DNA from: Cellvibrionales bacterium UBA1969
GTDB taxonomy: Bacteria; Pseudomonadota; Gammaproteobacteria; Pseudomonadales; UBA7434
Length of the DNA: 21,567 nucleotides
Direction of reading: 5' to 3'
NCBI GenBank assembly: GCA_002339085.1
Contig: DDDX01000055.1
Span: 1-21,567, forward strand
Shown here: piece after piece, positions 14,477 through 21,218 of the stretch
How the letters are laid out: the number at the start of each line of letters is the position of its first letter
Numbering within the stretch: the stretch's first letter is position 1
Notes under the pieces: model-generated
The model's input: only the letters and a program-made list of their open reading frames with translations
Told to the model about the DNA's origin: nothing
Database searches by the model: none
Translations under genes and position numbers: made by a program

Positions 14477-15355
14477 ATGAAACAGTTTAAAGATAAAGTA
14501 GCAGTTGTGACAGGTGGAGCTAGCGGTATCGGAAAAGCAATTGTACGTGCTTTGTTAGCCGAGGGTGCTAAGGTGGTTGTTGCTGATGTTGAACAGAGTG
14601 CTATCGACAGTGCTATCGCTGAACTAGGCACTGGTGATGCAAGCCTAAGCGGCATCCAGACTGATGTATCGAGCCCCGATTCAGTCAATGCGCTAGCAGA
14701 TCAAGTGTATGCTGATCATGGCAGCTGTCATTTATTATTCAACAATGCCGGTGTTGCTGCCCCTTCATGCAATGTTTGGGAAACCACGATTAACGATTGG
14801 AAATGGGTGCATGGTGTTAATGTAATGGGCGTCATTCATGGCATTCAAGCGTTTGTGCCCCGAATGATTGCCTCGGGTGATGAGTGTCATATTATTAATA
14901 CTTCATCGGGTGATGGCGGTATTTCGCCACTACCTTATCAATCAGTTTACGCCTCAAGTAAAGCCGCTGTATCAATTATTACCGAGTGCTTGGCGGCACA
15001 ATTAATTACTGAAGAAACCAGTGTTCGTGCCAGCTTGTTTTACCCCTCGGGCGGGGTGTTAGATACGGGTATTTGGACCACTGATAGAAATAGGCCGGCC
15101 GATTTGGCGCGCGAAAAACCCTACGACCCAGTTCCTTCGGTTGAGGACTTTAAGCAAGCAGCTGAAGCGGCGGGTATGGAGTTACAGTTCCAAGATTTAG
15201 ATGAGCTGGCACAATATTTATTAGACGGTATTCGCGAGCAAAGATTTGTTGTCATGATTAATGTCGATCAAGCCGCCGAAACGTTAAGTTTCCGTGCCGA
15301 TTGTTATAACAAGTCTGAGTTGCCATTAAATCTGGCAGAAATACCACAACTATAA
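14477..15355 (+). CDS. Short-chain dehydrogenase next to a Rieske dioxygenase
   Basis: A 292-residue classical SDR. The cofactor motif T12-G-G-A-S-G-I-G19 follows V-A-V-V, with N-N-A-G at about 90 and the active site Y158-A-S-S-K162 preceded by N-T-S-S. The length exceeds a minimal SDR and the C-terminal third differs from ring cis-diol dehydrogenases. A GTG at 14465 would add four residues; the ATG at 14477 fits the family start better, though its ribosome binding site is weak. It lies 36 bases before the dioxygenase alpha gene, so one transcript is likely. It might oxidise the dioxygenase product or another alcohol of the same pathway; the substrate is unknown. The 140 bases upstream show no clear promoter. 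Confidence 0.92.
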   Translation: MKQFKDKVAVVTGGASGIGKAIVRALLAEGAKVVVADVEQSAIDSAIAELGTGDASLSGIQTDVSSPDSVNALADQVYADHGSCHLLFNNAGVAAPSCNVWETTINDWKWVHGVNVMGVIHGIQAFVPRMIASGDECHIINTSSGDGGISPLPYQSVYASSKAAVSIITECLAAQLITEETSVRASLFYPSGGVLDTGIWTTDRNRPADLAREKPYDPVPSVEDFKQAAEAAGMELQFQDLDELAQYLLDGIREQRFVVMINVDQAAETLSFRADCYNKSELPLNLAEIPQL

Positions 15356-15391
15356 CAACTCTCGCTGTGTTGTCATGCTGGAGGTCTGGCC

Positions 15392-16714
15392 TTGAATATA
15401 AGTGATTTAGTCAGTGATGATGCCGCTTATGTAAGTCGCAAGGCTTGGACTGACCAGCGAGTATACGAGCTTGAAAAAAAGGGTATCTTTGCCAAAGTTT
15501 GGCTTTTTTTAGGGCATGAGAGTCAAATTAAAAAACCGGGTGATTTTGTCCAGGCCTATATGTGTGAAACGCCGATTATTTTAGCCCGCGGCGAAGATCA
15601 TAAAATCTACGCATCTATCAACAGTTGTTCCCATCGTGGCTTACCAGTTTGTCGTGCTGACCATGGCAATACCAAGCGCTTTCTTTGTCCATATCATAAC
15701 TGGTCTTACAGTGTTGACGGTAGTTTAGTGGCTATTCCGCAAGAAAAATTATTAACCAACAAGCCCGATAAGTCCTTGTTAGGTCTTAAAGCTGTGCCCA
15801 GAGTAGAATCGTGGCGAGGAATGATTTTTGGTTGCCTTGATGAGTCAGTTGAGTCACTCGAAAGTTATCTTGGTGATATGCGCTTTTACTTGGATGCTTT
15901 TTTTGAACGCTTTGATGATGGCATAGAGTTTATTGGTGCGCCCCATCGTTGGACAATTAATGCTAACTGGAAGTTACCCATGGAAAATCAGTTAGGGGAT
16001 GTCAATCACGGACCGTTTTTACACAGTGCAGTAATACCTGCGGAAGCCAATGAAGAAATATTTTCAGTGGGTTGGAGCGCTGTTCCAGAACCCGGTCATG
16101 GTGCTACTTTTCGTTTAATGCCAGAGGGGACTGAATACGCTCAGGTGGCTTGGGGTATGGAAGGTATGGGTGCCATTTTAGGCGGCGCTGAAATACAAGA
16201 GTATTTATTTGAGATTCAGGCTAAAGCTGCTGAGCGTGTCGGCGGCATTCGCTCGCGTATGAAAGGCTTAACCTATGGGATTTACCCCAATTTATCATTT
16301 TTATGGTCGAATACTTCGTTCAAAGTGTCGCATCCTCGAGGACCGAATAAAGTGGAGTATTGGTCTTGGGCGGTGGTGCCTGCTGATGCCCCCAATGCGA
16401 TTAAAAAAATACTCCGCACCAACTACAGCTCTTTTTTTGGTCCGGGTGGTATTCTTGAACAAGAAGATTCAGAAGCATGGATGCAACAGTATTTAGGGAG
16501 TAACATCGATTTTGCAGACGATAAACCCTATTTCTATGGACTAGGTTTGGGAGAGGAAAAGCCGCACCCCGATCTTCCCGGTATGCTCAGTGTAACGGCT
16601 AACGAATATTATGCTCGTGCTTTTTTTTTACGATGGCGATCTGCATTAGAGGCAGTGAATGACTGCTGTGATTTAATCACCAGTACCAAACAGTTGAGCG
16701 TTGATGATCTCTGA
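15392..16714 (+). CDS. Aromatic ring-hydroxylating dioxygenase, alpha (catalytic) subunit
   Basis: A 440-residue Rieske non-haem iron oxygenase large subunit. The [2Fe-2S] Rieske centre is C79-x-H81-x17-C99-x2-H102. The mononuclear iron site is H206 and H211 in D203-V-N-H-G-P-F-L-H, close in numbering to naphthalene dioxygenase (D205, H208, H213). The third, acidic ligand should lie in G-G-I-L-E-Q-E358-D359; relatives usually show E-x-D-D here, so E358 or D359 may serve. The start is TTG with a strong GGAGG seven bases upstream, and no ATG exists nearby. With the beta subunit it should insert O2 into an aromatic or similar substrate using electrons from a ferredoxin and reductase, neither of which is adjacent. 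The substrate is not deducible. The family is certain. Confidence 0.95.
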   Translation: MNISDLVSDDAAYVSRKAWTDQRVYELEKKGIFAKVWLFLGHESQIKKPGDFVQAYMCETPIILARGEDHKIYASINSCSHRGLPVCRADHGNTKRFLCPYHNWSYSVDGSLVAIPQEKLLTNKPDKSLLGLKAVPRVESWRGMIFGCLDESVESLESYLGDMRFYLDAFFERFDDGIEFIGAPHRWTINANWKLPMENQLGDVNHGPFLHSAVIPAEANEEIFSVGWSAVPEPGHGATFRLMPEGTEYAQVAWGMEGMGAILGGAEIQEYLFEIQAKAAERVGGIRSRMKGLTYGIYPNLSFLWSNTSFKVSHPRGPNKVEYWSWAVVPADAPNAIKKILRTNYSSFFGPGGILEQEDSEAWMQQYLGSNIDFADDKPYFYGLGLGEEKPHPDLPGMLSVTANEYYARAFFLRWRSALEAVNDCCDLITSTKQLSVDDL

Positions 16715-17249
16715 TATTGAGCGACAATATGCGATTGAGCAATTCTATTACCGTGAGGCCCGCTTATTAGACGGGCGTCAATATCAGCAGTGGCTGTCGC
16801 TCGTTAGTGAAAGTATTCGCTATGTAATGCCTGCAAGAGTCAATGCCTTAGTCAATAATCGTCAGCGTGGCGAAGAGGCTATGATTGCAATTGACAATGA
16901 ACTTGAGGGTAGCGATGGATTGGGCTGCCCGATTCGTGAAGAGGGGTATGCCCACCTCTTTGTTCGAGTAGACAGGGCCTATAAGATGAACTCTTGGGCC
17001 GACAATCCACCGGCGAGAACGCGCCGTATTATTGGTAATGTTGAACTGCTTGAGTGTGGTGATGAAAGTATTCGCGTGCGGAGCAACTTTCATTTGTTTT
17101 TTTCTAGACCTGGCAGTGATAATTTTATCTACAGCGGTCAGCGGAATGATCAATTATTAATGATCGATGGGGGTTTTAAAATCGCTGATCGAGAAGTCAT
17201 TATGGATTATGCCAATATTGATGTGCCGACGCTGGGCTTAATTTTTTAG
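16704..17249 (+). CDS. Aromatic ring-hydroxylating dioxygenase, beta subunit
   Basis: A 181-residue small subunit of the NTF2-like fold. Family signs are the opening I-E-Q-F-Y-Y-R-E-A-R-L-L-D-G-R with Q-Q-W-L-S-L, V-R-Y-V-M-P-like I-R-Y-V-M-P-A-R (about residues 36-43), R-I-I-G-N-V (about 108-113) and the R-V-R-S-N-F-H-L-F-F-S-R stretch followed by Y-S-G-Q-R-N-D. Beta subunits pack against alpha to form an alpha3-beta3 hexamer and are mainly structural. The ATG at 16704 lies inside the 3' end of the alpha gene (11-base overlap), so translation is coupled. An in-frame TTG three bases earlier is a less likely start. It ends 6 bases from the end of a convergent small gene. Confidence 0.95.
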   Translation: MISDIERQYAIEQFYYREARLLDGRQYQQWLSLVSESIRYVMPARVNALVNNRQRGEEAMIAIDNELEGSDGLGCPIREEGYAHLFVRVDRAYKMNSWADNPPARTRRIIGNVELLECGDESIRVRSNFHLFFSRPGSDNFIYSGQRNDQLLMIDGGFKIADREVIMDYANIDVPTLGLIF

Positions 17250-17255
17250 TGACGC

Positions 17256-17504
17256 TTACTTTAAGATCCGCGATAAAATAAACAGTATTTGCATCAGCAT
17301 GGCCCAGCAAAACGCTAAACCACCAATTATAAGACATGCGAGTGAGATCAACTCCTGCCTCAGTGATGGTGCTATATTGGTTTCGCACCAGTAGAGCAGG
17401 GCGTAGCTGATAAAAAAAACCAGGCCACTGATAGCGAAATGCGTGATTCGCAGGCGATCATGGCGAAAGAGTGTTGCCAGTTTACTTTTGCTGGCGCGCA
17501 TCAT
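17256..17504 (-). CDS. Small two-helix membrane protein, unknown function
   Basis: An 82-residue protein I do not recognise. After a basic N-terminus (K, R, H rich, about 22 residues) there are two hydrophobic segments: about 23-39 (I-S-G-L-V-F-F-I-S-Y-A-L-L-Y-W) and 53-80 (L-I-S-L-A-C-L-I-I-G-G-L-A-F-C-W-A-M). The positive-inside rule puts the N-terminus in the cytoplasm, and with two helices the C-terminus also. It begins four bases after dapE with tandem ATG ATG codons, suggesting translational coupling. Its reality is supported by this spacing and by its filling the gap up to the convergent gene, not by homology. A small unrelated membrane-protein gene (ypfN) also follows dapE in E. coli. 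Confidence 0.6.
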   Translation of the reverse strand: MMRASKSKLATLFRHDRLRITHFAISGLVFFISYALLYWCETNIAPSLRQELISLACLIIGGLAFCWAMLMQILFILSRILK

Positions 17505-17508
17505 GGTA

Positions 17509-18648
17509 TTAGTCGCTGAGTAATGCGATCATTATTTTTTCATAGATCGCGTGTAATTGGTCGAGTTCAGCCGCATTTACCCGTTCATTCACCCGATGGA
17601 TAGTCTTATTTACAGGGCCGAGCTCCACCAGTTGGGCGCCGGTTGGTGCAATAAATCGTCCGTCCGATGTGCCGCCAGCGGTACTCAATTCTGTATTCAA
17701 GCCAGTCACTTGTTCGATGGCCTTCGCGCTGGCATCAATTAATTCACCACGCTCTGTGATGAACGGCAGTCCGCTCAAATGCCATTCAATACTAAACTGT
17801 AAGCCATGCCGGTCAAGAATGGCAGTTAGCCGTTGTTTAATGTCATCGACGGTAAGTTCGGTAGAAAAGCGAAAGTTAGCGGTAATGTATAAGTCACCAG
17901 GAATAACATTCGTTGCCCCAGTGCCCGCTTGAATATTAGAAATTTGAAAGCTCGTAGCGGGGAAAAAATCATTCCCTCGATCCCATTCTGTTTGATTAAG
18001 TTCAACCAGAGCCGGAGAAAAACTAAAAATGGGATTATCCGCTAAATGAGGGTAAGCGACATGACCTTGCACACCGTGGACAGTTAATTTAAGCCCCAGT
18101 GACCCGCGTCGACCATTTTTAATTGTGTCGCCGGTTGCTGCGGTGCTAGACGGTTCACCAACGACACACCAACGAATCGTTTCGTTATGCTTGGCTAAAT
18201 AGTCCATAACCCTCGCAGTACCATTGATGGCAATGCCTTCTTCATCACTGGTTATTAAAAAAGCCAGACGGTTGGGGTGATTAGGGTGTATGGAAATAAA
18301 AGCTTCGGTGGCGGTAATCATCGCGGCTAAGCTGCCTTTCATATCGGCAGCGCCACGACCACATAATAGACCTTTTTCGACACGAGGGTGATAAGGTGGG
18401 TACTGCCATTGGTCTTCGTCGCCAGCGGGAACAACATCGGTATGGCCAGCAAAGGCCAGAATATCACCGCTGTCGCCATGCACCGCCCAAAAATTATCAA
18501 CATCATCAAACCGTAAACGCTCAACTCGAAAACCGATGGCTTGTAACCGAGCGATCATAATATCTTGGCAGCCATCGTCGATAGGCGTAACCGAGCGACA
18601 GGCCATTAGCTGAATGGCAAGGTCGATGGTTGGAGAATGTGAAGACAT
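17509..18648 (-). CDS. dapE: Succinyl-diaminopimelate desuccinylase DapE
   Basis: A 379-residue dinuclear zinc hydrolase of the lysine/diaminopimelate pathway, converting N-succinyl-L,L-diaminopimelate to L,L-diaminopimelate and succinate. The zinc and catalytic residues map well on Haemophilus DapE: H69-T-D71, D102 in G-R-G-A-A-D-M-K-G, E136-E137 in T-S-D-E-E-G, and the late H in K-T-I-H-R-V-N-E. T-A-G-G-T-S-D-G-R-F is also conserved. The frame extends to 18711, but the extra residues overlap the upstream SDR gene and lack homology, so the ATG at 18648, giving the normal DapE N-terminus, is preferred. It starts seven bases after the SDR stop codon and probably shares that transcript. Confidence 0.95.
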   Translation of the reverse strand: MSSHSPTIDLAIQLMACRSVTPIDDGCQDIMIARLQAIGFRVERLRFDDVDNFWAVHGDSGDILAFAGHTDVVPAGDEDQWQYPPYHPRVEKGLLCGRGAADMKGSLAAMITATEAFISIHPNHPNRLAFLITSDEEGIAINGTARVMDYLAKHNETIRWCVVGEPSSTAATGDTIKNGRRGSLGLKLTVHGVQGHVAYPHLADNPIFSFSPALVELNQTEWDRGNDFFPATSFQISNIQAGTGATNVIPGDLYITANFRFSTELTVDDIKQRLTAILDRHGLQFSIEWHLSGLPFITERGELIDASAKAIEQVTGLNTELSTAGGTSDGRFIAPTGAQLVELGPVNKTIHRVNERVNAAELDQLHAIYEKIMIALLSD

Positions 18649-18655
18649 AAGTGAC

Positions 18656-19480
18656 TTACTCGTTATTTGCGTTAGAGGCGGAAAGAAAGGCGGGCGCTTC
18701 GCCACCGCCATGAACGGTTACCGTAGAGCCCGATACATAGCTTGCCAGTGATGAAGCTAAAAATAAACAGGCATCACCGATATCCTGTGGTTGCGCCATA
18801 CGACCCAGAGGGATCGTGCGCCCAACAGCCTCGATGCCGGCTTCATCACCGTAATGTAACTCTGCTTGGTCGGTTCTGACTAAACCTGCGATAACCGCAT
18901 TTACGCGAACCTTGGGCGCCCACTCAACAGCGACTGATGAGGAGAAGTTGACCATGCCTGCCTTGGCCGCACCGTAAGCTGCTGTGCCAGGCGACGGGCG
19001 AATGACGCTAACACTGGCAATATTAATAATACTGCCGCCACTGGCCTGATCTTGCATAAGCGTATTGGCCATCTGAGCAAGATTTATCGGCGCAAGCAAA
19101 TTTAGATTAATGATTGATGCAGTAAACCGTGGCGATGCCGTTGCCGCATCAGCCGGAGGTGCGCCACCGGCATTATTGACCAACACATCTAAACGCCCTG
19201 ATTCAGTTTTGATTTGATCGAACATGGCTTGTGCCTGGTCGAGATCGCGGACATCGGCGCTAATAAATTGGGCTACATTACTGCCGTTCTGAGTCGGTGC
19301 CGATGGCAGCGATTCTGGCGCAGAACGGCCGCAAATATAGACAGTAGCACCCGCCTCAAGAAAGCGTAGGCTGATACCTAGTCCCACGCCTTTACCGCCG
19401 CCGGTCACCAATACCACAGCGTTATCGAAGCAAAGTCTCGTATTGGTTGGGTTCTCTTGCGTATTATCGTTGTTGACCAT
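18656..19480 (-). CDS. Short-chain dehydrogenase/reductase upstream of dapE
   Basis: A 274-residue classical SDR with T26-G-G-G-K-G-V-G33, N102-N-A-G and the catalytic triad S156, Y169 and K173 (Y-G-A-A-K). It ends with D-A-C-L-F-L-A-S-S and Y-V-S-G-S-T-V-T-V-H-G-G, the standard C-terminus. The N-terminus is an unusually N/T-rich 15-residue stretch before the first strand. Relatives include 3-oxoacyl-ACP reductase-like and alcohol-oxidising enzymes; the substrate cannot be assigned. It precedes dapE by seven bases and is divergent from the F420 operon across a 270-base gap. Nothing in dapE's pathway requires such an enzyme, so the link is probably only transcriptional. Confidence 0.92.
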   Translation of the reverse strand: MVNNDNTQENPTNTRLCFDNAVVLVTGGGKGVGLGISLRFLEAGATVYICGRSAPESLPSAPTQNGSNVAQFISADVRDLDQAQAMFDQIKTESGRLDVLVNNAGGAPPADAATASPRFTASIINLNLLAPINLAQMANTLMQDQASGGSIINIASVSVIRPSPGTAAYGAAKAGMVNFSSSVAVEWAPKVRVNAVIAGLVRTDQAELHYGDEAGIEAVGRTIPLGRMAQPQDIGDACLFLASSLASYVSGSTVTVHGGGEAPAFLSASNANNE

Positions 19481-19592
19481 AACTCTATTCGCACTACTCG
19501 TGATGCTAATCGGATGCTAAAAATCGGTGCAGGCTTGATTTTAGCGAACGGTTTGTTTTCTATATTTAGTTTATTGTAACTGGATCTTGATT

Positions 19593-19614
19593 TAAAAGGA
19601 AAATATCCCTTTTA
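19593..19614. promoter_or_regulatory. Inverted repeat in the divergent SDR/F420-operon region
   Basis: TAAAAGG (19593-19599) and CCTTTTA (19608-19614) form a perfect 7-bp inverted repeat around an 8-base AT-rich spacer. It lies between divergent genes, about 44 bases before an exact TATAAT, so it is not placed as a terminator and could be an operator. No matching regulator gene is visible in the window. Confidence 0.3.
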
Positions 19615-19657
19615 GGGTGGCTGTTATTGCCACTCATCTTTAAGGACAATTTCAGCG

Positions 19658-19663
19658 TATAAT
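19658..19663 (+). promoter_or_regulatory. Possible -10 element of the F420 operon
   Basis: An exact TATAAT occurs 87 bases before the first gene of the F420 operon. The expected -35 position reads CATCTT, a poor match, so the promoter is plausible but not established. The rest of the 270-base intergenic region shows only the inverted repeat just upstream and the AAGGAA ribosome binding site before the ATG. Confidence 0.35.
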
Positions 19664-19750
19664 AACCACAAACCAGCATTGGTTCATTTACTTCGTTCAG
19701 CGATGGCCGTTGGGCGACGATTTAATACTCAATTACAATAAGGAATTGCT

Positions 19751-20431
19751 ATGAGTGATTTATTACCCACCGTTGCCATTTTGGGCGGTACCGGCGACCT
19801 TGGGACGGGTTTAGCGCGTCGTTGGACGCAGGCAGGTTATCGCGTCATTATTGGCTCGCGGACTCAGGAAAAAGCGCAAGAAGCGGTCGATGCCTTACAA
19901 GGCTTGATGCATGAGCGAGGAATTGCAGACGCTGCGGCCAAGGCAATGGATAACCATGCAGCTGCCAGTGCAGCTGACATCGTTGCAATGACGGTTCCTT
20001 TTGCCCACCATACAAGTACCTTAGAGTCGGTCAAAGATGTGCTTGAGGGGAAAATTTTAATTGATGTGACGGTGCCATTAGTCCCACCTAAAGTGGCGCG
20101 TGTCCAATTGCCAGAGCAGGGCTCAGCGGGCCAGATCGCTCAGGAGATCGTCGGTGAAAACGTGCAAGTCGTATCGGCGTTTCAAAATGTCGCTGCTGTG
20201 CATTTACAAGCGGGCAGTGACTTAACCTGTGATGTTATCGTTTGCGGCAACAAAAAAGCCGCTCGAGAAGAGGTTATCAAGCTTGTTGAAGCGGCCGGCA
20301 TGAAGGGCTACCACGGTGGTTCAATTGCGAATGCCGCGGCGGTTGAAGCACTCACCTCGGTGCTGATTTTTATCAATAAGCAATACAAGTGTCATGCCGG
20401 TATTGCCTTAACGGGCATTCCAGAGGCTTAA
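19751..20431 (+). CDS. npdG: NADPH:coenzyme F420 oxidoreductase (Fno/NpdG)
   Basis: A 226-residue Rossmann enzyme that exchanges hydride between NADP(H) and coenzyme F420, supplying reduced F420 in aerobic bacteria. The dinucleotide motif is L-G-G-T14-G-D-L-G18-T-G-L, followed by I-I-G-S-R-T (about 33-38), where the Ser-Arg-Thr end of strand 2 suits the NADP 2'-phosphate. Downstream T-V-P-F (about 83), I-D-V-T-V-P-L, A-F-Q-N-V-A-A-V and the C-terminal E-A-L-T-S-V-L-I-F-I-N-K-Q-Y match the family throughout. Length is normal for Fno. AAGGAA stands before the ATG. cofE follows after 13 bases and cofD after that, which supports the F420-specific assignment over a generic NADP oxidoreductase. Confidence 0.93.
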   Translation: MSDLLPTVAILGGTGDLGTGLARRWTQAGYRVIIGSRTQEKAQEAVDALQGLMHERGIADAAAKAMDNHAAASAADIVAMTVPFAHHTSTLESVKDVLEGKILIDVTVPLVPPKVARVQLPEQGSAGQIAQEIVGENVQVVSAFQNVAAVHLQAGSDLTCDVIVCGNKKAAREEVIKLVEAAGMKGYHGGSIANAAAVEALTSVLIFINKQYKCHAGIALTGIPEA

Positions 20432-20444
20432 TTGACTGACGCCT

Positions 20445-21203
20445 GTGGACCTTTCTCTAACCGCACTTAAAACATTACCTTTAGTCGAGGTTGGCGATGA
20501 TTTGCCAGCCTTGCTCGATACTGCTTTACATGCGGCTAAACTCGAGCTGTTGGATGGAGATATACTCGTTATCGCACAAAAAATCATTTCGAAATCTGAA
20601 AGTTGCTATGCCTTATTGGATGAAATTGAGCCCTCTGCCGAGGCGCTACATTGGGCCGCTAAAGTCGACAAAGACCCTCGTTTAGTGCAGTTGATTCTAG
20701 ACGAGTCAAAAGAAGTTGTTAGGCATCGTCCAGGGGTGATGATTGTCGAGCATCGCTGTGGTTATGTGCATGCGAATGCTGGTATCGATCGGTCTAATAT
20801 TACTGACTTTGAGGGCCGAGAGCGGGTCTTGCTATTGCCCGCGGATGCGAATTTGAGTGCAAAACAGCTTGCCGATTATTTCGCTCAGCAAGGTTTGAAA
20901 ATAGGTATTATCATCAGTGACAGTGCGGGTCGAGCCTGGCGCAACGGCATTACCGGTTTTGCGATAGGTAGTGCTGGGGTGCCGTCATTGCGCTCAGCGA
21001 TCGGCGCCTCTGATTTATTTGGTCGACCGCTAGAAGTCACCGAAATGGCTGATGCAGACGAGCTGGCATCTGCCGCCTCGCTATTGATGGGGCAGGGCGA
21101 TGAATCGGTTCCAGCGGTCGTTATTCGAGGGTGGGATTGGCAAGTCAGCGAGCAGGATGCGAGCGCATTGATCCGAGATAAAAAAGCCGATCTGTTTCGT
21201 TAG
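20445..21203 (+). CDS. cofE: Coenzyme F420-0:L-glutamate ligase (CofE)
   Basis: A 252-residue enzyme that adds gamma-linked L-glutamates to F420-0, using GTP, in the last steps of F420 synthesis. Motifs are D-I-L-V-I-A-Q-K-I-I-S-K-S-E (about 39-52), D-P-R-L-V-Q-L-I-L-D-E-S (about 77-88), Y-V-H-A-N-A-G-I-D-R-S-N (about 106-117) and I-I-S-D-S-A-G-R-A-W-R-N-G (about 158-170), all typical of CofE. It ends at about the archaeal CofE length and has no C-terminal nitroreductase-like domain, unlike actinobacterial FbiB. The start is GTG, 13 bases after npdG, with a weak ribosome binding site, so coupling to npdG is probable. cofD starts 15 bases downstream. Confidence 0.95.
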   Translation: MDLSLTALKTLPLVEVGDDLPALLDTALHAAKLELLDGDILVIAQKIISKSESCYALLDEIEPSAEALHWAAKVDKDPRLVQLILDESKEVVRHRPGVMIVEHRCGYVHANAGIDRSNITDFEGRERVLLLPADANLSAKQLADYFAQQGLKIGIIISDSAGRAWRNGITGFAIGSAGVPSLRSAIGASDLFGRPLEVTEMADADELASAASLLMGQGDESVPAVVIRGWDWQVSEQDASALIRDKKADLFR

Positions 21204-21218
21204 CCTAGTGATAATGAA

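Noticed and set aside
16848..17153. A 101-codon open frame antisense to the dioxygenase beta gene
   Set aside because: It lies entirely within a certain gene and its product has no recognisable features.
18649..18711. N-terminal extension of dapE
   Set aside because: It overlaps the SDR gene in another frame and does not resemble DapE; the family N-terminus begins at 18648.
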